Assembly: GCA_028370155.1 (NCBI GenBank)
Contig: CP116670.1
Location: 3,596,001 to 3,660,000, forward strand
DNA: 64,000 bases
Direction of reading: 5' to 3'
Origin: Arthrobacter sp. OVS8
GTDB lineage: Bacteria; Actinomycetota; Actinomycetes; Actinomycetales; Micrococcaceae
The notes beneath the pieces are model-generated. The model was not told the origin of the DNA. It made no database searches and saw only the letters and a program-made list of their open reading frames with translations. A program made the position numbers and the translations under genes. Of the stretch, positions 1 to 10,034 are shown one piece after another; the first letter of the stretch is position 1; every line of letters starts with the position of its first letter.

Positions 1-270
1 CGGATGGAGCCTCGCTCCGGCGGCGCGCGGCCGGGGATCGCGTCCGAGGCCGCGGCAGCCCTTCTGGACCTGGGCTTCGGGGAACTCGGCTTCCACCGGA
101 TCGATGCCAAGCTGGATGCACTCAACACGGCCTCCGCAGCGCTGTGCGAACGGCTCGGGATGCGGCTTGAATCCACCCAGGTGGACAAGTGGCACTACAA
201 GGGGCAGTGGGCCACCGAGGTGGTCTACGCCATCCTCGCGGACGAGTGGAAAGCCCGGCAGCCGGAGTAA
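1..270 (+). CDS. GNAT-family N-acetyltransferase, C-terminal part
   Basis: The reading frame is open from the first base of the window and stops at 268-270, so the gene starts upstream. The visible 89 residues contain the ALLDLGF and NTASAALCERLGMR segments typical of RimJ/RimL-like GNAT acetyltransferases; the second forms the end of the acetyl-CoA fold (usually N-x-x-S-x-x-L-x-E-x-x-G-F/M). Such enzymes acetylate amino groups of proteins, peptides or small molecules. The substrate cannot be inferred from this fragment. The first dozen residues look less like the family than the rest, so another base error may lie near the window edge. The family call is fairly sure, the function unknown. 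Confidence 0.7.
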   Translation, partial: RMEPRSGGARPGIASEAAAALLDLGFGELGFHRIDAKLDALNTASAALCERLGMRLESTQVDKWHYKGQWATEVVYAILADEWKARQPE

Positions 271-302
271 GACTCGGCGGATGGACGAAGACGGCGCCCC
301 GC

Positions 303-2703
303 CTAGGGTGCCGGCGGGGCCGTCGTCGTGGGATCCGGCGATGGCGTCACCGGGGCCGGCGCGGTGGAGGTGCCTGCGGATTGCGTGGGCTGCGGTTCCG
401 CGGGTGCCGGCGCCGCCGACGTGGCCGCCGGAGCGGTGGCCGCGGGCGCGGTCCCGGCGGGCTGCGGCTCGACCCCGTGGCCGGAGTGGAGCCGGGGTAG
501 CTCCGGGGTCGCCGACTCGCTGGGTCCCGGCGAGCTCCCTGTCGTGGCAGGCGCCGAGCCCGTAACCGGCGTGGCACTGGGGTCGTTCTCTATGACCTCC
601 ATGATCTGGGCCTTGAAGGCGTCCAGGCGCCCCTGGATCTCCGAGAGCGGCACGTTCTGCAGGTTCCGCCCGTACTCCGCGATCTGCTGCCAGAGTTCGT
701 TGAGCCGGGTCATGCCGTCGTCGCTCAGCGGGCCGTCCAGGGTAAGGACCAGTTGGCTCGCCAGCGCGTAGGTCAGGCACTGCACGCAGTTGTAGTTCGC
801 GGCGGCGGAGAGGTTTTCCGGGACCACGACGTCGGTCTGGCCCACGATCAGCACCACCTGGAAGCCCACCGCGACGGCGGCGCAATCAGCGCAGCTGGCG
901 AAGGCATAGGCCTCGTTACGGGTGGTAACGTCCTCTCCGTCGTCGGCCCAGACCAGCGCGAAGGCGACGTCGTAGACCACGGAACCGTCCGTGGTGTTGA
1001 CCGCGAGTGACTGGTTGCCGTCCTCCTCCGGAGCGGCCGGCCGGTCGAAGGGGAACACCCAGGCGGGCGCCGCCGTCGTCCCGGAAGTTCCGGGAGTCCC
1101 GGAAGTCCCGGCATCGCGCGGCACCAGCACCATGCTGAGCTGCGGTTCCTCCCGGGTGGGCATCTGGGCGCCGGCGGGCCAGAGCGCCACGGTCCGGCCG
1201 GCCTGGCCTTCGCGCATGCCGGTGGTGGCACCCGCCGGGAAAATGGCGGTGGTGGCGTCGGCCAGGGTGCCCCGCTCGTACGGCTGGACGGGGCGGTAGC
1301 TCTCGGCGCCGGGCCACCAGGCCCAGGCGAGCCCGGCCATCACGCCCGCGATCACGGCGAGGGCCGTCCCGCGCTGGAGGGCTTTGCCGCGGGTCTTCTG
1401 CCAGAGTGCCGTGATGATCTGGCGTCCCAGGCGGAACAGGATGTACAAGATTCCCAGAACGGGAAGCGCGACGGCGGCGATCGCAAGGAGCCGCACCGCG
1501 GCGTCCACGATGTCCCCGTCCGCGAGGCCGCTGTTGAACATGGCGTACTGCTTCTGCACGCTGTCCCACGCGGTGCCGAGGAGCCGCGGCAGGGAGAGCA
1601 CCATGAGGACCAGGCTGAAAAGCAGCAGCGGAACCGTGATCAGCACCCAGGCGGTGACCACGGCGCGGGCCCACGGCTTGAGCACCTGCGCGTCCGGGTC
1701 CGTCTTGCGCCACGGCAGGAGTCCCAGCAGGGTGGGTTTGATCCGCTGGAAGAGGTCGGGGACCCCGGTGGCGTCCGCGAGGATGTGGTAGCCGTCGAAG
1801 CGGACCAGGGGCAGCAGCTGCTGGACCATCTGCAGGACCTGGGTCACGACGACCAGGAGCAGGGCGTCGAAGCCTGTGGCCCACCAGATGCCCATGATGG
1901 CGACGGCGACGATTGCGTTGAAGTACAGCCCTCCGAGGTCGGTCCGGAGCCGTCCGGCGCGGCCCAGCCGGTAGGAATCGGTGACATCGGTGAAGAAGGC
2001 AGGCCAGATCAAGTACAGGCCGGTGCCCATGGCCCCCGGGGTGGCGCCGCCGCGACGGGCCGCCGCGGCGTGCCCGAACTCGTGGAACCCGGCGGACAGC
2101 ACGGTGACCACCAGGATCAACAGCACCAGCCCGGGGTTGGCAAAGGCCTCATGCGTGGCCGAAGCCAGGCCCTTGACCATCAACACCCACCAGCAGCTGG
2201 CGAGGAAGGCCGCGGTCACGAGGACCACGATCAGCGGGCTGAAGAGCACGGCGAAAGGAGCGGTGATGCGGCGGGTGCGCTCCGGGTCCGTGACGGTGTA
2301 CCGGAGCTTCATCCCGAGCAAGGGGTCGGCCTTGCGGACCTCCGGCTGGGAGCCATCGGCCAGCCGCAGCAGGCCCAGCGGAAGCAGCTGGGAGTCGATC
2401 AGCGTCCGGACATTCTCGGCGCTGACCAGCCGCCAAACGCGGCGCTGGCGTGGTCGGCGATTTCCTCAACACCGCGGGTGCCGTCCATTGCCTCGAGGAC
2501 CAGGTACAGCAGCCGCGTGAGCTGCAGGGTCTGGCCGTCGGCGCGGCGGACCAGGGAGGGCGCCTCGCGGTAGCCGGAGCCCTTGGTCTCGCCGAGGAGC
2601 TGGACGCCGTCGGCCCGGACCGGAACCTGCAAGGTGCCGGCGGCCGGCGCAGGGAAGCCGGCGGGCCGTCCGCGATGGACGGCCCGCCGTGCGGAGTACT
2701 CAT
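303..2703 (-). CDS. PqqD-like domain plus M50 zinc metallopeptidase, membrane protein (two apparent frameshifts)
   Basis: After repairing one-base losses near 2640 and 2435 this reads as a protein of about 800 residues. The N-terminus resembles a PqqD/RRE winged helix (LTRLLYLVLEAMDG followed by IADHASAAFGG). Next come several membrane helices holding the M50 zinc motif HEFGH and a second ligand region FDGYHIL, as in putative peptide zinc metalloproteases of the YydH kind. The C-terminal half contains two CxxC pairs (SCADC and NYNCVQC) and a Pro/Ala/Thr-rich tail. The ATG at 2703 lies 7 bases after the stop of the repeat protein gene, so the two are probably cotranscribed and coupled. A PqqD-like module beside an M50 protease suggests recognition and cleavage of a peptide, most simply the neighbouring repeat protein. 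That role is inference. Confidence 0.75.
2660..2688. other. Perfect 12-bp hairpin at the start of the M50 gene
   Basis: GGCGGGCCGTCC at 2660-2671 pairs exactly with GGACGGCCCGCC at 2677-2688 around a 5-base loop. It lies about 15 bases inside the M50 gene if that gene starts at 2703, or between the two genes if it starts later. It could lower readthrough or translation of the protease relative to the repeat protein. There is no T-tract, so a plain terminator is less likely. Confidence 0.6.
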
Positions 2704-2710
2704 CCGGGGA

Positions 2711-3451
2711 CTACTGCCGGAGGTCGGACTGCTGGTCGGCGGTTGCCGTGGCCTCGCCCTCGATGTTCTGGTTGATGATCGCATCCTGCTGGGCCACGGC
2801 GAACGCGTTGCTGTCGATCGAACCGATGTTGGCGGCGACGGCGGCGTCGATCGGGGCGGCGACGTTGGCGTTGGCGGCGACGGCACCGTTGATCGGGGCG
2901 GCGAGATCGGCGGAGGCGTCCAGATCCACGTTGACGTTGAGCAGGTTGGAGTCGAGGGCGCCGGCGACGTCGGTCGGCAGGGCGCCTTCCTCGGCCGTGA
3001 CGTCTGTTTCGCCGGTGTCGCTGCCGTCCGTGCTGCCGGATTCCTGCTCGATCGTGCTGTCCTGCGTGGACTCTGCCGTGGCGTCGGCGGCGATGCCCTG
3101 GTTGATGACAACGCCCTGGTCGGCGAGCGCCTGGGCGTCCGAGCCGTAGGACAAGATGTTCGCGGACGCGGCCGCGTCGATCGGTGCCGCGACGTTGGCG
3201 TTGGCCGCGACAGCGAGGTCGATCGGTGCCGCGGCGTTGAGGCCGAGGTCCAGATCTGCGTTGAGGTCCAGGATCGAGGCGACTTCCTTGTCCGGAAGTG
3301 CGGTGCCTGCCTCCGCCATCAGTTCGGCGTCGCTCAGCGGGGTCAGTCCCTGTTCAGTGCTCACGAATAGCTCCAGTTCCGGCACGGTTCCTGCTGCCCC
3401 CAGTGAGCAGTTTCCAGACTGACGTGCCTGATGCGAGTCAATAGTAAGCAT
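2711..3451 (-). CDS. Acidic repeat protein, candidate substrate of the adjacent M50 peptidase
   Basis: I do not recognise a named family. The 246-residue reading has a leader-like start (about residues 30-64) containing LPDKEVASIL, then two long copies of one unit at about 74-136 and 184-246. Each begins with an AAPI(D/N)-x-AVAANANVAAPID motif and continues to an INQ-x-I segment. The protein is Asp/Ala/Asn-rich, has no Lys after residue 55 and shows no clear signal peptide or membrane helix. The ATG at 3451 gives the longest form. A GTG at 3364 has GGAG six bases upstream and fits the conserved-looking part better, so it is a likely true start. The M50 gene follows after 7 bases. A precursor or structural role is inference. 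The reading frame is intact. Confidence 0.65.
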   Translation of the reverse strand: MLTIDSHQARQSGNCSLGAAGTVPELELFVSTEQGLTPLSDAELMAEAGTALPDKEVASILDLNADLDLGLNAAAPIDLAVAANANVAAPIDAAASANILSYGSDAQALADQGVVINQGIAADATAESTQDSTIEQESGSTDGSDTGETDVTAEEGALPTDVAGALDSNLLNVNVDLDASADLAAPINGAVAANANVAAPIDAAVAANIGSIDSNAFAVAQQDAIINQNIEGEATATADQQSDLRQ

Positions 3452-3548
3452 GGTTAGCTTTTATCCGGTAGGCGACTCCCGAAAATCCACGGCCGAGCCG
3501 CCGTTGGCCTGCCCGGTGGACGCGGGTTGGCCCCACCCGGACCAGCGA

Positions 3549-3597
3549 TTGCTCCGTAACTGCCCTTATGCGGGCTCAAAGGGCCGTTACGGAGCAA
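3549..3597. repeat. Intergenic palindrome, TTGCTCCGTAAC family, copy 1
   Basis: TTGCTCCGTAAC at 3549-3560 and GTTACGGAGCAA at 3586-3597 are exact reverse complements. The inner part adds CCCTT/AAGGG pairing. It sits just past the stop of the oligopeptidase B gene and upstream of the repeat-protein gene. A second copy with the same outer arms lies at 63247-63296, so this is a dispersed repeat rather than a private terminator, though it could also end transcription. Confidence 0.8.
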
Positions 3598-3605
3598 CCG
3601 ATCAC

Positions 3606-5818
3606 CTATTTCAGGCCGGCCCCCGGCAGCAGCTCCGTGGCGCCCAGCGAATCGGCGACGAACGCGTAGTCCCAGGCCCGTTCCTTCCACTGCACGTATC
3701 GGCCGGAGGCGCCGCCGTGGCCGCCCTCCATCTCAATTTTCATCACGATCGGCTCGCTGCCCGTGTTGAGCTCGCGCAGCCGCTGCACCCATTTGGCGGG
3801 CTCCACGTAGAGCACACGGGTGTCATTAAACGAAGTGACCGCCGCGATTTTGGGGTACGCCGCGGCGCGGACGTTTTCGTACGGAGTGTAGGACTTCATG
3901 TACTCGTAGACGTCGCGGTCGGTAATCGGGTTGCCCCATTCCTCCCACTCCAGCGCGGAGAGCGGCAGCTCGGGATCGAGGATGGTGGTCAGGGCGTCCA
4001 CGAACGGTACAGCGGCCACGATGGCCGCGTACTTCTCCGGCGCCAGGTTGGCGACCGCGCCCATCAGCAGTCCGCCGGCCGAACCGCCCATGGCCGCGAT
4101 TCGCGCCGGATCCACCCAGCCGGACTGCGCCAGCCAGTCGGTGGCCGCGATGAAGTCCGTGAAGGTGTTCTTCTTCTGCAGCTTCTTACCGGTGTCGTAC
4201 CAGTGCCGGCCCAGTTCCCCGCCGCCGCGGATGTGGGCGATCACAAACACGATGCCCCGGTCCAGCAGGGACAGCCGGGGATGCCGAAGGCCGGATCCAT
4301 GCTCATCTCGTAGGAGCCGTAGCCGTACACCAGGCCGGCCGCCGTCGAATCCTGCGTCACCGAGGCGTGGCGCAGCACCGAGAGCGGGATCCGCGTCCCG
4401 TCCGCGGCGACCGCCCACTCGCGGGTGGCCACGTAGTCTGCCGCGGAGTACCCGCCCAGCACGGGGCTTTCTTTGCGCAGGAGCAGCTCGCCGGCGGGCT
4501 GCTCCGGGGTGGGCAGGACAAAGTCGTAGACCCGGGACGGCGTGAAGTAGGAGGTGTAGCCCATCCGGATCACGGGAGCCTCGTAGTCGGAACCGGCCAC
4601 GCCTGCGGTGTAGAGCTCCTCGTCGAAGGCAGGCTCCACCGGCGCGCCCTGCTCCGGCGTCCCCAGCCCGGCCAGCGGCAGGACCTGGACGCGCTCGATC
4701 GTGTCCTTGCGGACGGACACCACCAGGTGCGTCGAAGTGACGCCCGCGCCGTTGACGCGGACCTGGTCGGAGTGCTCGACGACGGTGGTCCAGTGCTGCT
4801 CGGCGAGCGGCTTGGCGAGCTCGGCCGGGTCCACGAGCGAGACCATGGAATTGATGGCGTCCTTGTTGTGGGTCACCAGGATGGCCTCGGACGGCGTGCC
4901 CGCGGCGTCCGTCAGCAGGAACGGCTCCGCCTCGTAGAGGATGCGTTCCTCGCGGGAGATGACGGTGCTGAGCCCGGCGTCGAGCGCGTCGAAGCGCAGC
5001 AGCCGGGTCTCGCTGAATTCCGAGCAGCCGATGCTCAGGACAAGGTGGCGCCGGTCGGCGGAGAGCTCGAAGCCCAGCCACATGGCGACGTCGTCCTCCT
5101 GGTAGATGACCTCGTCCTCGCTGACGGCTGTTCCGAGCACGTGGGACTTCACCTGGTAGGGCCGCCAGGAATCGTCCACCACGGTATAGAAGATCCGGCT
5201 GCCGTCGGGGGAGAAGGAGATGCCGTAGAAGACGTTCTCGATCACGTCCGGGAGAACGTCCCCGGTCCGCAGGTCCTTGAAGCGCAGTGTGAACCGCTCA
5301 TCCCCGGCGTTGTCCACGGCATAGGCGTAGAGGTTCCCGTCGATGGTCACAGCGGCACCGCCGACGGCGAAGAACGGCTTGCCCGCCGCCTCGACGTTGC
5401 CGTCCAGCAGGATTTCCTCGCCCGGAATCTCGACGCCGACCTCGACGGCGGGGAGTCCAGTCGGCAACGCGGTCCCCGGTGTCTTCGGCCCGGACGCGGC
5501 ACTGGATGCCGTACTCCTGGCCCTCCACCGAACGGGTGTAGTACCACCAGCCGTCCTTGCGGTTGGGCACGGAAAGGTCGGTCTCCTGGGTGCGGCCCTT
5601 GATCTCCTGGAAGATGGCCTCGCGCAGCGGCCCCTGATGGGCGGTCACTGCCTCCTGGTAGGCGTTCTCGGCCTTGAGCAGCTCCACGACCTCCGCGGAC
5701 TCCTTGTTCCGCAGCCACTCGTAGTTGTCCTCGAAGGCATCACCGTGGTGCGTGCGGAGGGCGGGGATTTTCTTGGCAACAGGGGGCCGGGGGACAGCTG
5801 CGCGGGAGTCTGGGTCAT
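3606..5818 (-). CDS. ptrB: Oligopeptidase B-like S9 serine peptidase (three apparent frameshifts)
   Basis: Joined across shifts near 5780, 5465 and 4280 this gives about 735 residues, the usual length for oligopeptidase B. The N-terminal part has the beta-propeller character of S9A peptidases (THHGDAFEDNYEWLRNK near the start). The C-terminal alpha/beta-hydrolase domain has RGGGELGRHWYDTGK, the nucleophile motif GGSAGG, the Asp segment FNDTRVLY and the His segment EGGHGG. The enzyme cuts short peptides after basic residues, in the cytoplasm. The ATG at 5818 gives MTQTPAQLSPG. Shifts at 5780 and 4280 each need one C added to a C run. The one at 5465 needs one base removed or two added, the odd one out. 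Expressed as a single gene by position. Certain as a family. Confidence 0.88.
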
Positions 5819-5914
5819 TTCTCCAATCTACCGCCAGGGCAAGGGGCGCGCGCCTCTCGCCGGGCCGGCGCGGCCCGGCCCCTTTCCGGGCCTCGCCCGG
5901 CCCCCTCGCGCGAC

Positions 5915-6987
5915 TCAGTTGCCGTTCTGCAGCTTGTTCGCGGCGACGTACTTTCCCAGGGTGCCGGAAGCCAGCGCGGCGGAGACGGCGGCCGTGGCCG
6001 CAGGGTCCTGCAGGATGATGGACTGGCCGTCAAAGCTGGTTCCGAAGCCGCCGGTGGGGAGCGTGAAGAACACACCTTTGCCCGGGGCCGTGTTGCGCAG
6101 GCTGAAGGCGAGGCGTTCCAGCGTCAGCACAGTGAGCCCCGGATTCACCGTGACGTGCGGAAGGACTTTCGCCACCAGCTTCTTCACGGTGTCCCGGTTT
6201 TTCAGCCCGCCTTCGGCCGCCATCTTGGCCATCACGGCCTTGAGGAACGTCTGCTGGTTCCGGACCCGCTGGAAGTCGCCGTCGACGAAGGCATGGCGCT
6301 CCCGGACAAACGCCAGCGCCTTTTCCCCGTTAAGCCTGTTCACACCCGCGGAAAATGAACGAAGTTGTCGATGGTGCCGGTGAAAGGCTCCTTGATGGTG
6401 ACGCTGACGCCGCCGAGGGCGTCGGTCATGGCGGCGAAGCCCTGGAAGTCCAGGATCACGGTGTGATTAATGCGCTGGCCCAGCAAGGCCTCCGCGGTGC
6501 GTGTCATCAGCGGAACCCCGCCCAGTTCGAGGGCGGCGTTGATCTTGGCCGAGCGGTAGCCGGGGATGTCCACCCACAGGTCACGCATGAGGGAGATGCC
6601 GTAGGCGCTCCGGCGGTCTGCCGGGAGGTGGATGAAGACGAGGGCGTCCGCGCGCTGGTCGGAGGCCTTGCCGGATGCCGCCGCGGCCCGGGCATTCACG
6701 CGGCTGTCGCTGCCGATCAGGAGGATGTTCAGCGCGACGGGAGGCGGATCCGGCGTCGGCGTCGGGGTGGGCGTGGGCTTGGGGGTGACCGCCGGAGTCG
6801 GGGCGGACGTCTCCACCAGGGCCGCGGTTTGGGCCCGCGGCCGGTTCAGCAGGAACCCGGCGGCGGCGACTGCGAGCACCGCCAGCCCGGCGATCACGGC
6901 GAGGACTACTGTCCGACGGCGGTGCATTCCGCCAGGTGCCGTGGCTGGGCCCGGCGCTGCTTCCTCAGGATCCGGCGACGTTCCCAT
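5915..6987 (-). CDS. LytR-CpsA-Psr (LCP) family cell-wall glycopolymer ligase (one apparent frameshift)
   Basis: About 356 residues after restoring one base near 6350. The order is a short cytoplasmic stretch, one membrane helix (VVLAVIAGLAVLAVAAAGFL), a Thr/Pro-rich spacer, and an extracellular LCP domain. Recognisable LCP motifs are LNILLIGSDSR, ADALVFIHLPADRRS, ISLMRDLWVDIPGY, KINAALELGG and NGEKALAFVRERH. LCP proteins transfer undecaprenyl-linked glycopolymers such as teichoic acid or arabinogalactan-type chains to peptidoglycan. The Arg and Asp residues of the pyrophosphate site lie in these motifs. It is transcribed alone on the reverse strand. The stop is a TGA at 5915-5917. Confidence 0.88.
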
Positions 6988-7098
6988 GGCCGGACGTTAC
7001 CACCGGGGTGAGCCAAAGGGGCAGAAACCGCGATAACGGGTCGGTGACAGTCCTGATGGCCGGCCGTTGTCATGTGGGCCCGTGGCGGGCCGGGGTGC

Positions 7099-7146
7099 TT
7101 GACGCATCTCCCGCCTTCCGCATATCCTGAACGAACGGTCGGTAAT
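7099..7146 (+). promoter_or_regulatory. paa promoter with TetR-type operator
   Basis: A -35 TTGACG at 7099-7104 and a -10 TATCCT at 7123-7128 are 18 bases apart. Directly downstream is GAACGAACGGTCGGTAAT (7129-7146), whose reverse strand reads ACCGACCGTTCG. This resembles the TetR-type PaaR operators reported for actinobacterial phenylacetate genes. A repressor bound here would block transcription start, presumably relieved by phenylacetyl-CoA. No paaR gene is in the window. Confidence 0.55.
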
Positions 7147-7174
7147 TATTTATCGGAAATGCATAGGAGCAACC

Positions 7175-8205
7175 ATGGCATCGCAGACCCTGCAGTCAGT
7201 GCCCGGAGAACCAACATCGGCACGGCACGAACAGAGCCCCGAAGATGTGGCCCGGCGCGACGCTGAAGGCCAGGCCTACTTCGACAAAGTCATGGCGGAC
7301 GACTCGCGGATCGAACCGCGCGACTGGATGCCTCCGGCGTACCGCAAGACCCTCCTGCGCCAGATCTCGCAGCACGCGCACTCGGAGATCATCGGCATGC
7401 AGCCGGAAGCCAACTGGATCTCCCGCGCCCCCAGCCTCAAGCGCAAGGCCATCCTGATGGCCAAGGTCCAGGATGAGGCCGCCACGGCCTGTACCTGTAC
7501 TCCGCCGCCGAGACCCTCGGCCAGCCGCGTGACCAGATGATGCAGGACCTGATGGACGGCAAGGCCAAGTACTCCTCCATCTTCAACTACCCCGCCCGCA
7601 CCTGGGCGGACATGGGCGCCATCGGCTGGATGGTCGACGGCGCCGCTATCGCCAACCAGGTGCCGCTGTGCCGCGCCTCCTTCGGTCCCTACGGCCGCGC
7701 CATGGTCCGGGTCTGCAAGGAAGAATCCTTCCACCAGCGCCAGGGCTTCGAAATCCTGCTGGAACTCTCCCACGGCACCCCGGAGCAGAAGCAGATGGCC
7801 CAGGACGCGGTGAACCGCTGGTACGCCCCGGCCCTGATGATGTTCGGCCCGCCGGACGACGATTCACCCAACTCCAAGCAGTCCATGGCCTGGAACATCA
7901 AGCGCTTCAGCAACGACGAACTGCGCAACCGCTTCGTCGGAATGATGATGGAGCAGGTCAAGGTCCTGGAACTCACGCTCCCGGACAAGGACATCCGTTT
8001 CAACGAGGAAACCAAGAAATGGGAGCACGGCCCGCTGGACTGGGAGGAATTCCACGAAGTCCTCGCCGGCCGCGGCCCCTGCAACGCCCAGCGCCTGGAA
8101 CGGCGCCGCGAAGCCCACCACGACGGCACCTGGGTCCGCGAAGCCGCCGCCGCCTACGCGGAAAAGCAGAGCCGCAAGCAAGCAGAGAAGGAATCCGCAG
8201 CATGA
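7175..8205 (+). CDS. paaA: Phenylacetyl-CoA epoxidase subunit PaaA (one apparent frameshift)
   Basis: PaaA is the diiron catalytic subunit of the ring 1,2-phenylacetyl-CoA epoxidase. The sequence joins at about 7485, where restoring one G gives the family motif [17 protein letters not shown]. Other matches are [37 protein letters not shown] (metal ligands in E and H) and [11 protein letters not shown]. Length after repair is about 344 residues, somewhat longer than enterobacterial PaaA as is usual in actinobacteria. GGAGC lies upstream of the ATG at 7175. paaB begins at the overlapping ATGA. It is the first gene of paaABCDE, behind a TetR-type operator. Confidence 0.95.
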
Positions 8206-8507
8206 CCACCCCCGAACCGCACGCAGGAAACGTCTGGCCCATCTGGGAAGTGTTTGTCCGGTCCAGCCGCGGCCTTTCCCACGTCCACGCCGGCTCCCTG
8301 CACGCGCCGGACGCCGCCATGGCCCTGCGCAACGCCCGCGACCTTTACACCCGCCGCAACGAGGGTGTGTCCATCTGGGTGGTCCCGGCCGACGCCATCG
8401 CCTCGAGCGACCCGGACGCCAAGGGCTCGTTCTTCGAGTCGCCCCAGGGCAAGGACTACCGCCACGCGACGTACTACACCAAGAGCGAGGGCGTGAAGCA
8501 CCTGTGA
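8202..8507 (+). CDS. paaB: Phenylacetyl-CoA epoxidase subunit PaaB
   Basis: An intact 101-residue protein with the PaaB signatures [21 protein letters not shown], here seen as [20 protein letters not shown], and [20 protein letters not shown]. PaaB is a small subunit of the PaaABCE complex, needed for ring epoxidation of phenylacetyl-CoA; it bridges the PaaAC assembly. It starts at the ATGA overlap with paaA, and its own end overlaps the paaC GTG by four bases, so translation of the three genes is coupled. Confidence 0.95.
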   Translation: MTTPEPHAGNVWPIWEVFVRSSRGLSHVHAGSLHAPDAAMALRNARDLYTRRNEGVSIWVVPADAIASSDPDAKGSFFESPQGKDYRHATYYTKSEGVKHL

Positions 8508-9438
8508 GCACCTCACCCGAAACTGCAGCAGAAACGTCCGGCCACGGCGACCTCAACGTCGGCGTCAAGGGAGCCAGCGGCAGCGGCGAGGCCACGGCCA
8601 GCGCCACCCGCATCACCCCGGCAACGCCCTCCGTCCGGAGGACATTGCGCTGGCCGTCAGCCGCGGCACCGCGAAGCCGGACGAGGACGTGGCCGAGTTC
8701 GCCCTGCGCCTGGGCGACGACGCCCTGATCCTCGCGCAGCGCCTTGGCCACTGGATCTCCCGTGCCCCGGAGCTCGAAGAAGACATCGCCCTGGGCAACA
8801 TCGCCCTGGACCAGCTGGGCCATGCCCGCTCGTTCCTGAGCTACGCCGGCGGGGCCCTCGGAGAGGACGGAACCGCGAAGAGCGAGGACGACCTCGCCTA
8901 CTTCCGCCGCGAGCACGAATTCCGCTCCGCGGCGATCTTCGAGCAGCCGAACGGCGACTTTGCCGTCACCATCGCCCGCCAGTTCGTTGTCAGCTACTAC
9001 CAGTTCGAGCTCTACCGCCGGCTGACGCAGTCCACCGACGCCACCCTGGCCGGCATCGCCGCCAAGGCCGTCAAAGAGGTGGATTACCACCGCGACCACA
9101 GCGCCCAGTGGGTGCTGCGCCTGGCCCTGGGCACGGACGAGTCCCGCGAGCGGATGATCCACGCTTTCAAAGTCATCTGGCCGTACGTGGACGAGCTGTT
9201 CCGCGACGACGAGCTCACCGCCCGGCTCAGCGCGAGCGGCGCCGCCGTCGAACCGTCCAGCCTCCGCGCCGACTTCGACCGCCTCACCGGCGAGGTCCTC
9301 ACGGCAGCGGAACTGGACGTTCCCAAGGTCCAGCCCGCCCCCGGCGGCGGACGCAAGGGACTGCACTCCGAGCACCTCGGCTACATCCTCGCGGAAATGC
9401 AGGTGCTCGCCCGCGAGTACCCCGGAGCCAGCTGGTAA
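8504..9438 (+). CDS. paaC: Phenylacetyl-CoA epoxidase subunit PaaC (one apparent frameshift)
   Basis: PaaC is the structural ferritin-like partner of PaaA in the phenylacetyl-CoA epoxidase. From the GTG at 8504 an Ala/Thr/Ser-rich N-terminal extension of roughly 45 residues precedes the conserved core. The core starts with EDIALAVSRGT, then LRLGDDALILAQRLGHWISR, IALGNIALDQLGHAR, DLAYFRREHEFR and EVDYHRDHSAQWVLRLALG, ending LHSEHLGYILAEMQ. One base is missing near 8625 (ITPGNALRPEDIAL after repair). The extension before the core is longer than in enterobacterial PaaC. The call is secure from motifs and operon position. Confidence 0.94.
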
Positions 9439-9443
9439 CCACC

Positions 9444-10019
9444 ATGGAAATGTACGTCAGCCACCCCACGGCCGCCGAGGCCAGGCCTGCGGAGCAGAAG
9501 ACTCCCGAGCAGAAAGCCTGGGATCTCGCCGCCACGGTCTGCGACCCGGAAATTCCGGTGCTCACCATCGAGGATCTGGGGATCCTGCGCAACGTCCAGG
9601 TGACCAAGGAACCAAACGCGGACGACGGCGGAATGGTCCCCACAGTCCATATCACCATCACGCCCACCTACTCGGGCTGCCCGGCCATGGACGCCATCCG
9701 CGACGACCTCACTGCCGCCTTTAGACGCGAGGGCTACCCCAGCGTCAACGTGGACATGGTTCTTTCCCCGGCCTGGACCACGGACTGGATGAGCGAGGCC
9801 GGCAAGGCCAAGCTGCAGGAGTACGGCATCGCCCCGCCCTCCGGTCACTCCACCGCCGTGCGGCACGCGGGGCCGGTCCGCCTGTCCCTCGCCGTCAAAT
9901 GCCCGCAGTGTTCATCGCTGAACACCAAGGAACTCACCCGCTTCGGCTCCACCTCCTGCAAGGCGCTGTACGTCTGCCAGGACTGCAAGGAACCGTTCGA
10001 CTACTTCAAAGTTTTGTAA
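9444..10019 (+). CDS. paaD: Phenylacetate degradation protein PaaD (MIP18/SufT-like)
   Basis: An intact 191-residue protein. The N-terminal DUF59-type domain has CDPEIPVLTIEDLGILR and TPTYSGCPAMDAI, with the reactive Cys. The C-terminus carries a four-Cys zinc-ribbon-like motif, CPQCSSLNTKELTRFG then CKALYVCQDC. PaaD is thought to help assemble the iron-sulfur cluster of PaaE or the diiron centre of the epoxidase. ATG at 9444, five bases after the paaC stop. Confidence 0.95.
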   Translation: MEMYVSHPTAAEARPAEQKTPEQKAWDLAATVCDPEIPVLTIEDLGILRNVQVTKEPNADDGGMVPTVHITITPTYSGCPAMDAIRDDLTAAFRREGYPSVNVDMVLSPAWTTDWMSEAGKAKLQEYGIAPPSGHSTAVRHAGPVRLSLAVKCPQCSSLNTKELTRFGSTSCKALYVCQDCKEPFDYFKVL

Positions 10020-10034
10020 GGAACAGGTGCTCCT

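Noticed and set aside
2399..2632. A separate 77-residue gene with a TTG start upstream of the M50 protease
   Set aside because: Its sequence continues smoothly into the protease once one base is restored, so it is the N-terminal domain of that protein.
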